Source: Mycolicibacterium elephantis DSM 44368 (lineage in GTDB: Bacteria > Actinomycetota > Actinomycetes > Mycobacteriales > Mycobacteriaceae). Taken from it: DNA of 64,000 bases. Below the pieces are notes generated by a model. It saw nothing but the letters and a program-made list of their open reading frames with translations. It did no database searches and had not been told where the DNA came from. Position numbers and translations under genes: made by a program. Positions 19,017 through 28,888 of the stretch are shown here, one piece after another (the stretch's first letter is position 1; each line of letters opens with the position of its first letter). The stretch is taken from positions 78,184 through 142,183 of the forward strand of contig NZ_ATDN01000009.1 in NCBI RefSeq assembly GCF_004014805.1. Direction: 5' to 3'.

Positions 19017-20528
19017 GTGACCTCAGCTGATACTCCCGACGCCACCGACATTCCCGAGCAATACCGGATCCGTCAGGCCAAACGTGAGCGGCTGCTGGCC
19101 CAGGGCAAGGACCCGTACCCGGTCGAGGTTCCCCGCACCCACACCCTTGCCGAGATCCGCCAGGCTTACCCCGACCTGGCCGCCGACACCAAGACGGGCG
19201 ACATCGTCGGCGTCGCCGGCCGGGTGATGTTCGCGCGCAACGCGGGAAAGCTGTGCTTTGCGACGCTGCAGGAGGGTGACGGCACTCAACTGCAGGCGAT
19301 GTTCAGCCTCGACCGGGTGGGCGAGGAGTCGCTGGAGGCCTGGAAGGACGATGCCGATCTCGGCGACTTCGTTTACGTGCACGGCGAGGTGATCAGCTCG
19401 AAGCGCGGCGAATTGTCTGTGCTGGCCGATTCTTGGCAAATTGTTTCCAAGGCACTGCGCCCGCTGCCCGTCGCGCACAAGGAGATGACCGAAGAGGCGC
19501 GGGTGCGGCAGCGCTACGTCGATCTGATCATGCGTCCGGAGGCGCGCCAGATCGCCAGGCAACGAGTCGCCGTGGTGCGCGCGATTCGCTCGGCGCTCGA
19601 GCGGCGCGGCTTCCTGGAAATCGAGACGCCGATGCTGCAGACCCTGGCAGGCGGCGCGGCCGCGCGGCCGTTCGTCACCCATTCCAACGCCCTCGATGCC
19701 GACCTGTATCTGCGCATCGCCCCGGAACTGTTCCTCAAACGTGCCGTGGTCGGCGGTTTCGAGAAGGTTTTCGAGTTGAATCGGGTGTTCCGAAACGAGG
19801 GCGCCGATTCCACGCATTCTCCCGAATTCGCGATGCTCGAGACATATCAGGCGTATGGCACCTACGAAGATTCCGCCACCGTCACCCGCGAGCTTATTCA
19901 GGAGGTCGCCGACGAAGCGATCGGCACCAGAAAGGTGCCATTGCCGGATGGCACTGTCTATGACCTAGACGGTGAATGGCAGAGCATTCAAATGTATCCG
20001 TCGCTGTCGGAAGCTCTCGGCGAAGAGATCACGCCGGAAACTCCGGCCGAGAAGTTATGGGAGATCGCGGACCGACTCGGTGTGGAGATTCCCCGAGACC
20101 GCGGCTACGGGCACGGAAAATTGGTCGAGGAGCTTTGGGAGCACACCGTCGGCAACACGCTGTGGGCGCCGACCTTCGTCCGGGACTTTCCAGTGGAAAC
20201 GACGCCGCTGACCCGCCCGCACCGCGAGATCGAGGGGGTCACCGAAAAGTGGGACCTTTACGTTCGCCGGATAGAACTCGCCACCGGCTACTCTGAACTC
20301 ATCGACCCCATAATCCAGCGGGAGAGGTTTGAAGCCCAGGCCCGTGCGGCGGCCGCGGGTGACGACGAGGCAATGGCCCTCGATGAGGATTTTCTCACCG
20401 CGTTGGAGTACGCGATGCCGCCCACGACCGGCACCGGAATGGGCATCGATAGGCTGATGATGGCTTTGACGGGCTTGTCGATTCGGGAGACTGTATTGTT
20501 CCCGATTGTTCGACGTCACGGCTCCTAA
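19017..20528 (+). CDS. lysS: Lysyl-tRNA synthetase (class II)
   Basis: This is a 503-residue class II aminoacyl-tRNA synthetase. The N-terminal OB-fold anticodon domain ([25 protein letters not shown]) is followed by motif 2 ([18 protein letters not shown]) and motif 3 ([13 protein letters not shown]). GTG 19017 gives the expected N-terminus; a -10-like TAGGCT ends eight bases before it. Codon use changes from about base 19425 onward: T- and A-ending codons become common (ttggcaaattgtttccaa, gaattcgcg, acatatcag), unlike the flanking genes. Confidence 0.97.
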   Translation: MTSADTPDATDIPEQYRIRQAKRERLLAQGKDPYPVEVPRTHTLAEIRQAYPDLAADTKTGDIVGVAGRVMFARNAGKLCFATLQEGDGTQLQAMFSLDRVGEESLEAWKDDADLGDFVYVHGEVISSKRGELSVLADSWQIVSKALRPLPVAHKEMTEEARVRQRYVDLIMRPEARQIARQRVAVVRAIRSALERRGFLEIETPMLQTLAGGAAARPFVTHSNALDADLYLRIAPELFLKRAVVGGFEKVFELNRVFRNEGADSTHSPEFAMLETYQAYGTYEDSATVTRELIQEVADEAIGTRKVPLPDGTVYDLDGEWQSIQMYPSLSEALGEEITPETPAEKLWEIADRLGVEIPRDRGYGHGKLVEELWEHTVGNTLWAPTFVRDFPVETTPLTRPHREIEGVTEKWDLYVRRIELATGYSELIDPIIQRERFEAQARAAAAGDDEAMALDEDFLTALEYAMPPTTGTGMGIDRLMMALTGLSIRETVLFPIVRRHGS

Positions 20529-20591
20529 CCTGGACGATTTCCGAATATGTTGAATGGTGTCCACACATATGGCAGATTGGTCCCCAGGTTC

Positions 20592-20618
20592 GAGAACTAA
20601 AAGCTGGATCTAGTTCTC
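20592..20618 (+). promoter_or_regulatory. Inverted repeat in the lsr2 leader
   Basis: gagaacta (20592-20599) and tagttctc (20611-20618) form a perfect 8-bp inverted repeat with an 11-base spacer, 22 bases before the lsr2 ATG. The surrounding 20530-20640 region is AT-rich compared with the window. It could be an operator or an mRNA hairpin in the leader. Lsr2 is known to bind AT-rich DNA, so autoregulation here is plausible. Confidence 0.5.
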
Positions 20619-20639
20619 AAGTAGAAGGGCATGAGCAAA

Positions 20640-20981
20640 ATGGCGAAGAAAGTGACCGTCACGTTGGTCGACGATTTCGACGGCGAAGGCACAGCCGACG
20701 AGACCGTCGAATTCGGCCTCGATGGTGTGACTTACGAGATCGATCTTTCTTCCAAGAATGCCGCGAAGCTGCGTAACGACTTGAAGCAATGGGTGGAAGC
20801 CGGTCGCCGGGTGGGCGGCCGCCGGCGGGGCCGCTCTGCTGGATCGGGCCGCGGCCGCGCGGCGATCGACCGGGAACAGAGCGCCGCGATCCGGGAATGG
20901 GCGCGCCGTAACGGCCACAACGTGTCGACCCGTGGGCGCATCCCCGCCGACATCATCGACGCGTTCCACGCGGCAACGTAG
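20640..20981 (+). CDS. lsr2: Nucleoid-associated xenogeneic silencer Lsr2
   Basis: Lsr2 is the H-NS-like protein of actinobacteria. It bridges AT-rich DNA and silences acquired genes. The 113-residue protein has the N-terminal dimerisation domain ([34 protein letters not shown]), a basic linker ([13 protein letters not shown]) and a C-terminal AT-hook-like DNA-binding domain ([33 protein letters not shown]). ATG 20640 is chosen because the agaaggg ribosome site at 20623-20629 is at the right distance. ATG 20631 would leave only one or two bases. It is transcribed on its own, after lysS. Confidence 0.98.
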   Translation: MAKKVTVTLVDDFDGEGTADETVEFGLDGVTYEIDLSSKNAAKLRNDLKQWVEAGRRVGGRRRGRSAGSGRGRAAIDREQSAAIREWARRNGHNVSTRGRIPADIIDAFHAAT

Positions 20982-21294
20982 AAGGCCGTTGCTCACACGC
21001 CTGTGTTCGCCGACCGACCCTGTCGGTAGCCGTCAGTGTGCTCGTTCGCCGCTGGCGAACTCGTCGCGCTGCTCGATCCGGAAACGAATCCGCCTTCCGG
21101 CGCGTTGCTAATCGGTAGCCACCGGGTAACCACTCGATGGCTGTCCGGGTCTCGTGGTTGTCCGCTCTCAGCAGACCGCCGGACGGGGCGGCGGGGAGCA
21201 CCGCCCATTAGAGTGGACGGCAGGTGCAGTGCGTTTCCGGAGCCTTTCGGGGCGGGCGGCACCGTACCTATTGATGGAGAGCAGGTAACCACCG
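20982..21294. other. 313-base intergenic region upstream of clpC1
   Basis: No gene is visible. The region holds a ClgR-type palindrome (21044-21060) and a possible -10 TAGAGT (21209-21214). It also contains many small inverted segments (for example gtagccaccgggtaacc near 21115). The ribosome-binding region is gagagcagg before the clpC1 ATG. It is most simply the clpC1 regulatory region plus the lsr2 3' end. Confidence 0.7.
21044..21060 (+). promoter_or_regulatory. ClgR-type operator upstream of clpC1
   Basis: ttcgccgctggcgaa (21045-21059), extended one base each side, is a perfect TTCGC-N5-GCGAA palindrome. This fits the actinobacterial ClgR operator form (CGC-N5-GCG with flanking T/A). ClgR is known to activate clp protease genes in mycobacteria and corynebacteria. 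It lies about 235 bases before clpC1, some 150 bases above the candidate -10. Confidence 0.7.
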
Positions 21295-23838
<2,544 letters not shown>

Positions 23839-23849
23839 CTCCATCACGC

Positions 23850-23879
23850 AAAGCCCCCGAACCCCGGTTCGGGGGCTTT
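23850..23879 (+). terminator. Intrinsic terminator after clpC1
   Basis: gcccccgaacc (23853-23863) pairs perfectly with ggttcgggggc (23866-23876) with a two-base loop. The stem is flanked by AAA on the left and TTTT on the right, a classical rho-independent form, rare in this GC-rich genome. Confidence 0.9.
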
Positions 23880-23914
23880 TGCGTTCCCGGAGTCTCCGTT
23901 CGGCAGGCGATTGC

Positions 23915-24025
23915 TTACGATGTGCGGTGTAATCGGCAGGCAGTGGAATCTGGTGAGAATCCAGAACGGTCGCGCCACTGTGTCAAGTCAGACCCACGGC
24001 CTGTCGTCCACCTCCGACCGGGACG
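23915..24025 (+). promoter_or_regulatory. Cobalamin riboswitch
   Basis: The segment has the ordered conserved parts of the B12 element: cggtgtaatcggcag, then ggaatctggtgagaatcc, then the B12 box gcgccactgtgtcaagtcag, and a closing cgg/ctgtcg helix. It lies 25-130 bases before cbtB and is expected to switch the cobalt-uptake operon off when cobalamin is sufficient. The exact ends were not folded computationally. Confidence 0.92.
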
Positions 24026-24049
24026 CGAACTCCCCGAAAGGACACCGAA

Positions 24050-24265
24050 ATGACCTCTTCTGAGGCCCGCAGGTCGATCGCTCCTGCCATCGACTTCTCC
24101 GCGGCCAAGGCAGTCGCCTGGCTGACGCTGACCGCGTTCTTGGCGCTCCTGGTTCTGTACTTCGTCGGGATGGATCAGGGCGCGACTTCGGTGTTCGGCA
24201 ATAACACCGTCATCCACGAGTTCGTGCACGACGCCCGCCACCTGCTCGGCTTCCCCTGCCACTGA
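24050..24265 (+). CDS. cbtB: CbtB-type cobalt transporter subunit
   Basis: This 71-residue protein has one membrane helix (about residues 24-43, WLTLTAFLALLVLYFVG) and a C-terminal histidine-rich end (HEFVHDARHLLGFPCH) that could bind cobalt. This is the classic CbtB layout. CbtA/CbtB are B12-riboswitch-linked putative cobalt transporters. A ribosome site (gaaagga) precedes ATG 24050. cbtA follows after three bases. Confidence 0.93.
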   Translation: MTSSEARRSIAPAIDFSAAKAVAWLTLTAFLALLVLYFVGMDQGATSVFGNNTVIHEFVHDARHLLGFPCH

Positions 24266-24268
24266 CCC

Positions 24269-25087
24269 ATGGAGAAGCAGATAATCGGGCGCGGCATTCT
24301 GGCCGGCGCCCTGGCCGGACTGGCCGCGTTCGTCTTCGCCCGGATCTTCGTCGAACCGGTGATCGAGCGGGCGATCGGCTACGAGGAGGGCATCGGCGCC
24401 GCGCATGAGGCGCTCCACGGCGGCCACGGCGGACACCACCATGGCGGACACCACCATGGCGGTGAGGCGTTCGAAGGGTTCACCCGCGGCGTGCAGGCCA
24501 ACATCGGCATGGGCTTCGGGGTGCTGGCCTTCAGCGTCGCCATCGGTGCGCTGTTCGCGGTGGTGTTCGCGGTGACGTACGGACGCGTCGGTGACGTGTC
24601 GGCGCGGCTGCTGTCGTTGTATGTGGCGGGCGGAATGTTGTTGAGCCTGTTCATCGTCCCCGCGTTGAAGTATCCGCCCAGCCCGCCCGCGTTGAGCCTG
24701 GACGAGACCATCCGCCAGCGCACGCTGCTGTACCTGCTGATGGTCGCGCTCTCCGCCGCATTGTTGGTGGCCGCGGTGTATCTCGGGCGCCGGCTCGCGG
24801 AGCGGTTGGGCGCGTGGAACGCGGGGCTGGTGGCCGCCGGTGGCTACGTGGTGGCCGTCGCGGTGGTGATGTTGATCCTGCCGACCATCGACGAGACGCC
24901 GGGGCCGCTGCGCGACGCCGCGGGCAACATGGTGTACGACGGATTTCCCGCCGACGACCTCTACGAGTTCCGGCTCTACTCGCTGGGCACCCAGGTCGTG
25001 ATGTACGCGACGCTCGCGTTGGTGTTCGGTGCGATGGCGGCCCGGCTGCTGGAGTCCAAGCGGCGGGAGAACTCCATCCCGGCATGA
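24269..25087 (+). CDS. cbtA: CbtA-type cobalt transporter
   Basis: This 272-residue integral membrane protein has about six helices: near residues 7-26, 81-105, 113-130, 150-172, 185-207 and 243-260. The first loop is strongly histidine-rich (HGGHGGHHHGGHHHGGEAF, about residues 50-66) and is partly built from a 15-bp tandem DNA repeat. A metal-chelating role before transport is a reasonable inference. It is the main transporter of the riboswitch-controlled unit and overlaps the phosphatase start (ATGA at 25084-25087). Confidence 0.93.
   Translation: MEKQIIGRGILAGALAGLAAFVFARIFVEPVIERAIGYEEGIGAAHEALHGGHGGHHHGGHHHGGEAFEGFTRGVQANIGMGFGVLAFSVAIGALFAVVFAVTYGRVGDVSARLLSLYVAGGMLLSLFIVPALKYPPSPPALSLDETIRQRTLLYLLMVALSAALLVAAVYLGRRLAERLGAWNAGLVAAGGYVVAVAVVMLILPTIDETPGPLRDAAGNMVYDGFPADDLYEFRLYSLGTQVVMYATLALVFGAMAARLLESKRRENSIPA
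24431..24460 (+). repeat. 15-bp tandem repeat in the cbtA histidine loop
   Basis: ggacaccaccatggc occurs twice in direct tandem (24431-24445 and 24446-24460), encoding repeated GHHHG units. Copy-number slippage would lengthen or shorten the histidine loop in frame. Confidence 0.9.
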
Positions 25088-25635
25088 CCGAAGTGGTCCG
25101 GCTGACGCTGGTGTCCCACGCCATGACCGGTGCGATGGCGGCCGGCCGGTTTCCCACCGACGAGGCGCTCAACTCCGTCGGGCACCGCCAGGCCGGTGCG
25201 TCGATCGAACTGGGTGTGGTCGACGCCGCGTACTGCGCACCCGAGAAGCGGACCCGCCAGACCGCGGATCTGCTCGGCCTGGCGGTGACGATCGACCCGC
25301 GGTTGGCCGATCTGGACTGCGGCCGCTGGCGAGGCGACGTGCTGGGCCGGCTGCCTCCGGATGATCTGGCGATCTGGTTGACCGACCCGACGAGCGCGCC
25401 GCACGGCGGTGAGACCGTCGTCGCGCTGGTCGACCGGGTACGGGACTGGATGGACGGGCTGCCCGAGCGTCGCGGTCGGCTGATCGCGGTGACCCACCCG
25501 GCGGTGGTGCGCGCCGCGATCCTGGTCGCGCTGGATGCACCGCCGAAGTCGTTCTGGCGCATCGATGTTGCGCCGGTGAGCCGCACGGTGATCCACTACC
25601 GCGGGCACGCCTGGACGCTGCGGTCAGCGCCGTAG
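25084..25635 (+). CDS. Histidine-phosphatase superfamily protein, atypical RHG motif
   Basis: This 183-residue protein has the phosphoglycerate-mutase-like layout: N-terminal beta strand and catalytic site LTLVSHAMT, PEKRTRQTAD, LDCGRWRG, PHGGETVVALVDRV and the C-terminal second histidine VTHPAVVRAAI. The usual Arg-His-Gly of the catalytic motif is Ser-His-Ala here: the histidine is kept but the phosphate-binding arginine is lost. The start overlaps the cbtA stop (ATGA), so it belongs to the riboswitch-controlled operon. CobC-like alpha-ribazole phosphatase activity is a natural guess from context, but the altered motif makes catalysis uncertain. Confidence 0.82.
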   Translation: MTEVVRLTLVSHAMTGAMAAGRFPTDEALNSVGHRQAGASIELGVVDAAYCAPEKRTRQTADLLGLAVTIDPRLADLDCGRWRGDVLGRLPPDDLAIWLTDPTSAPHGGETVVALVDRVRDWMDGLPERRGRLIAVTHPAVVRAAILVALDAPPKSFWRIDVAPVSRTVIHYRGHAWTLRSAP

Positions 25636-25696
25636 CTCACCGCCTCCGGGTTCCCGGTGAGCGTGACTGCCCGGGTGCACCAGCCTCCGTCGCCCT

Positions 25697-25918
25697 TCAG
25701 AACCGGATCAGGCCACGCAGGTTCAGGCCGCTGTGCATGTCCGCGTAACCCTGGTTCACCTCGTCGAGCGTGTACTCACGGGTGATGAGCTCGTCGAGCT
25801 TGAGGCGGCCGGCCTGGTACAGCTCCAGCATGCGGCGGATGTCCAGCCGTGGGTTCGACGAGCCGAAAAGACATCCCCTGACCTGCTTTTCGTACAGCGT
25901 GAGGTCGAACAGCGACAT
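25697..25918 (-). pseudogene. C-terminal remnant of a zinc alcohol dehydrogenase (NDMA-dependent type)
   Basis: The 73 codons (LFDLTLYEKQVRGCLFGSSN, RMLELYQAGRLKLDELITREYTLDE) match the last fifth of mycobacterial NDMA/mycothiol-type zinc alcohol dehydrogenases of about 370-380 residues. The catalytic and NAD-binding parts are missing. The upstream (right) sequence belongs to an unrelated gene remnant on the other strand, so this is a truncated relic. Confidence 0.8.
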
Positions 25919-26033
25919 GTCGACGGTCGCCGATCAGGTCGTCGTCCTCGACCCCGACCCGCCGGAGAATCTGCGCGACGCTGTCGTGCGGGCCGCGGCC
26001 GTGTGTCCGGCGCAGGCCCTGCGGGTCGTCTGA
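25917..26033 (+). pseudogene. C-terminal remnant of a 3Fe-4S-type ferredoxin
   Basis: The frame reads ADQVVVLDPDPPENLRDAVV then RAAAVCPAQALRVV and a stop. This matches the last cysteine (CPAQAL) and C-terminus of the small ferredoxins that serve cytochromes P450. The N-terminal half with the other cluster cysteines is absent. The sequence changes identity at about 25916-25919, where the alcohol dehydrogenase remnant starts on the other strand. Confidence 0.75.
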
Positions 26034-26065
26034 CGCCGACCGAGCGCTGCGGCCCGTGTCGTGGC

Positions 26066-27448
26066 TCAGCCGATCGGCACCAGATCGAAGGTCTGGTGTG
26101 CGATCGACAAGAGCCAGCCCGCCGCGGTGGGGCTGCGGAAGCGCGGCCAGTTCAGCTGGAAGCTGACGACCCACGGCTGCCCGGTGTGATCTACCGCGTA
26201 CCAGCTGAACGTCAAGTCCCCGGGCAGGTTTCCGCCCTTCGCGCCGATGTAGGTCCACTTCGACTCGTCGAGCTCGATGCCGGGAATGGCCGATAGGATC
26301 TCCTTGACCGGCGCCGCCTCGCCGACCGCCCCGGCCTGGAGCGCGGCGTGCACCCGGCAGATGTCTTCGGCGCTGCCGTACCACTCCGCGCCGAACTCCG
26401 ACGCCGGCGAGTGGGTGCGCTCCGGATCCGGTTGATACGGACGCGAATTCGTCTGCTTCAGCAGGGCGGCGCGGCCCTCCGGGGATGCGCTCTTCCACTG
26501 GTCGCGCAGATCGGGTTCGCCCCAGCCGACCGAGAACAGTTCGTGCATCGTCGGGAACGGGGTCATGCTCGCCGGATCGTGATGGCCGGCGGTGACAAGC
26601 GCCCGTTCCACGGCGCCTGTGCCCACCCGTTCGATGAGCAGGTCGGTCGCCATGTTGTCACTCGCTGAAATCATCTTTTGGGCAGCGGTTCTCACCGATA
26701 TCTGAGCACCGGCCGGCGGCTGCTCCGAACCGGACGAGCCGACATCCTTGGCCCGTTTGGTGACGGTCAACGAGTCGTTCCAGTCCAGCGTGCCGTCCTT
26801 CACCGCCTCCGCGACGGCCAGCAGCACATACAGTTTGAAGATCGAGGCCAGCGGCAGTGACAGGTCGGTGTTGGTTCCGGCGACCACGCTGCACTCCCGG
26901 GTGTCGAGATCGACTTTGGACACCTGATAGCTGTAACGCGCACCGGATTTCGTCAACTCGGCGTCGATGTCCGACCAGCTGTCGACGGTCGGTGGCTGCA
27001 GCGACACGTCGAGCCGGTCCACCATGCCCGCGTCGTCGGTGCGCAGGGTGATCTCCTGCTCGACCCCGTAGGACGTCACCACATTCAGCGTCGCCTGCCC
27101 GGCGCCGAGGTTGACGCCCGTCACGGTGAACGGCCGGTCCCACCAAATCTTGTCGAGTTGCGCCACGATGTCGTCGACCTCGTCGGGCGCGGCGAGGGTG
27201 CGCACGCCGACCTCACCGATCGGCCAATCCGAGTTCAGCATGTCCATGGTCTGCTTTGCCCGCAGACCAGGCGGGGTGTTGATCTCGATCGGCACGCCGT
27301 ACGCCGCATCGGCCCGTTCGGACACAGCCGGTTCGGGGGCGCGCGTCGCGCATCCGGCCGACGCGACCACCAGCGCGACCGCGACCGCTAGGCCGGTCGC
27401 CCGGCGCGGGACAGCCCTGCCGCTATTTACTGCCACCCGCAACGTCAA
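26066..27448 (-). CDS. lpqF: Lipoprotein LpqF, class A beta-lactamase-fold
   Basis: This is a 460-residue secreted lipoprotein. The signal segment ends in lipobox ASAGC (about residue 33). An N-terminal accessory domain of about 130 residues precedes a serine beta-lactamase/DD-peptidase-like domain. The SxxK motif is ASIFKLY, SDN is in SASDNMATDLL, and the KTG equivalent is AKGGN. Whether it hydrolyses beta-lactams or acts on peptidoglycan is not shown by the sequence. Its start overlaps the mhuD 3' end by 26 bases, so the two are co-transcribed. It corresponds to Rv3593 in H37Rv. Confidence 0.92.
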   Translation of the reverse strand: MTLRVAVNSGRAVPRRATGLAVAVALVVASAGCATRAPEPAVSERADAAYGVPIEINTPPGLRAKQTMDMLNSDWPIGEVGVRTLAAPDEVDDIVAQLDKIWWDRPFTVTGVNLGAGQATLNVVTSYGVEQEITLRTDDAGMVDRLDVSLQPPTVDSWSDIDAELTKSGARYSYQVSKVDLDTRECSVVAGTNTDLSLPLASIFKLYVLLAVAEAVKDGTLDWNDSLTVTKRAKDVGSSGSEQPPAGAQISVRTAAQKMISASDNMATDLLIERVGTGAVERALVTAGHHDPASMTPFPTMHELFSVGWGEPDLRDQWKSASPEGRAALLKQTNSRPYQPDPERTHSPASEFGAEWYGSAEDICRVHAALQAGAVGEAAPVKEILSAIPGIELDESKWTYIGAKGGNLPGDLTFSWYAVDHTGQPWVVSFQLNWPRFRSPTAAGWLLSIAHQTFDLVPIG

Positions 27449-27746
27449 GGACGACCTCGAACTCCAGTAGGGATGCGCCGGTGGCCACCGGATTGGCCTG
27501 CTGGCCCTTGTGCGCCTCGATGGCCGGGCCGGTCGCCCACGCCTGGAACGCCTCCTCGGACTCCCACTGGGTCACCACGAAGTACCGATCCTCGCCCTTG
27601 ACCGGCCGCAGCAGCTGAAAGCCAAGGAAACCGGGCTGGTTGTCGACGGCGTGGGCGCGGTGAGCGAACCGTTTCTCCAGTTCGGGGCCCGCATTCGGAG
27701 GCACCTCGATTGCATTGATTTTCACCACGGGGTTCTGGCTCGACAT
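27423..27746 (-). CDS. mhuD: Heme-degrading monooxygenase MhuD
   Basis: MhuD cleaves heme to mycobilin and iron without CO release and helps use host or environmental heme. The 107-residue ABM-fold protein keeps the key residues seen in the family: Asn in VVKINAIEV, Trp in AFQAWATG and the heme-ligand His in EAHKGQQ. ATG 27746 is preferred; ATG 27752 would add two residues. It is upstream of lpqF in the same minus-strand unit and divergent from the hydrolase at 27801, with about 55 bases between them. Confidence 0.95.
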   Translation of the reverse strand: MSSQNPVVKINAIEVPPNAGPELEKRFAHRAHAVDNQPGFLGFQLLRPVKGEDRYFVVTQWESEEAFQAWATGPAIEAHKGQQANPVATGASLLEFEVVLDVAGGSK

Positions 27747-27800
27747 GCGCATCAGGCTACCGAATGGGTGCGCGGCGCTCCGAGGCGTGATGATGTCGGC

Positions 27801-28586
27801 ATGCAACACGCCTCGGGGGGCCACGGCGCCCTGACCCACCGCGGCGGCAAGGGCCGCCCGCTGGTGCTGGTACACGGCCTGATGGGGCGGGGTAGCACCT
27901 GGTCTCGCCAGCTGCCCTGGCTGACCCGGCTCGGCGAGGTGTACACGTACGACGCGCCGTGGCATCGGGGACGCGACGTCGACGACGCGCACCCGATCAG
28001 CACCGAGCGGTTCGTGGCCGATCTCGGCGACGCGGTGGCGGACATCGGCAGGCCGGCGGTCATGATCGGGCACTCGATGGGCGGGCTGCACTCGTGGTGT
28101 CTGGCCGCCACCCACCCGGATCTGGTCGAGGCGCTGGTCATCGAGGACATGGCACCCGACTTCCGCGGCCGCACCACCGGCCCGTGGGAGCCATGGCTGC
28201 ACGCCCTGCCGGTGGAATTCGACTCCGCGCAACAGGTCTACGACGAATTCGGGCCCGTCGCCGGCCAGTACTTCCTCGAGGCGTTCGACCGCACGGCGAC
28301 CGGCTGGCGACTGCACGGGCACCCGAAGGTGTGGATCGAGATCGCCGCCGAATGGGGCACCAGGGACTACTGGCGAGAGTGGGCCGCGGTCCGTGCGCCC
28401 GCGTTGCTCATCGAGGCGGAAAACTCCGTCACGCCCCCGGGCCAGATGCGCCGAATGGCCGAGACCGGTTGGCGGGCAACATATCTGGCTGTACCGGAGG
28501 CGGGCCACCTGGTGCACGACGACTCGCCGCGGGCCTACCGGCAGGCGGTGGAGTCGTTTCTAGCGACGCTCGCCGAGCGCGCCTGA
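27801..28586 (+). CDS. Alpha/beta-fold hydrolase
   Basis: This is a 261-residue hydrolase. It has an oxyanion segment (VLVHGLMGRG), nucleophile elbow GHSMGG with serine, an aspartate region near IEDMAPDF and a catalytic His near EAGHLVHDD. The length fits the H37Rv neighbour of mhuD (recalled as Rv3591c, 257 residues). ATG 27801 is chosen; GTG 27768 is possible. The substrate is unknown. Its 3' end overlaps the following minus-strand gene by 27 bases. Confidence 0.88.
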   Translation: MQHASGGHGALTHRGGKGRPLVLVHGLMGRGSTWSRQLPWLTRLGEVYTYDAPWHRGRDVDDAHPISTERFVADLGDAVADIGRPAVMIGHSMGGLHSWCLAATHPDLVEALVIEDMAPDFRGRTTGPWEPWLHALPVEFDSAQQVYDEFGPVAGQYFLEAFDRTATGWRLHGHPKVWIEIAAEWGTRDYWREWAAVRAPALLIEAENSVTPPGQMRRMAETGWRATYLAVPEAGHLVHDDSPRAYRQAVESFLATLAERA

Positions 28587-28817
28587 GGCCGGCCAGGCCG
28601 GCTGCTGTTCGAAGCGGGTGCGCACCGCGTACAGGTCGTGCTCCAGGCGGGGCGTGTCGCGGTCGTCGACCGGGTCGGACCCGTAGGCACGGCCGGCGAT
28701 CAGCGTGGCCAGCCAGAACTGGTCGACACCCGGCCGTGAGCGACCGGCGGCCCAGCTGACGGCGAAGGCCACCGCGAAAGGCGCGATCAGGATCAGAAAG
28801 GTCAGGGCAGTCGTCAT
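28560..28817 (-). CDS. Small membrane protein of unknown function
   Basis: This 85-residue protein has one strong N-terminal hydrophobic helix (about residues 4-24, LTFLILIAPFAVAFAVSWAAG) and a charged C-terminal part (DPVDDRDTPRLEHDLYAVRTRFEQQPAW) that looks like a genuine conserved cytoplasmic or periplasmic tail. It starts at ATG 28817; ATG 28829 is also in frame. It is divergent from the regulator at 28889 and overlaps the hydrolase 3' end. No family was recognised. Confidence 0.6.
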   Translation of the reverse strand: MTTALTFLILIAPFAVAFAVSWAAGRSRPGVDQFWLATLIAGRAYGSDPVDDRDTPRLEHDLYAVRTRFEQQPAWPASGALGERR

Positions 28818-28876
28818 GGCAGTAATCATTCGCTAGTAAAAATTCCGCCAACAGTGGCAGAAATGACACGCCGAGA

Positions 28877-28882
28877 TAAAAT
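28877..28882 (+). promoter_or_regulatory. -10 element of a probable leaderless transcript
   Basis: TAAAAT ends seven bases before ATG 28889, close to the ideal TATAAT. The transcription start is expected at the start codon. The short AT-rich intergenic region (28818-28888) is shared with the divergent small membrane gene. Confidence 0.65.
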
Positions 28883-28888
28883 GCTGCC

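Noticed and set aside
25770..25916. N-terminal part of a plus-strand open frame leading into the ferredoxin remnant
   Set aside because: These codons are the antisense of the alcohol dehydrogenase remnant; the ferredoxin similarity begins only after about 25917.
27510..27800. 97-codon N-terminal extension of the hydrolase at 27801
   Set aside because: It is antisense to mhuD and would add residues outside the hydrolase fold.
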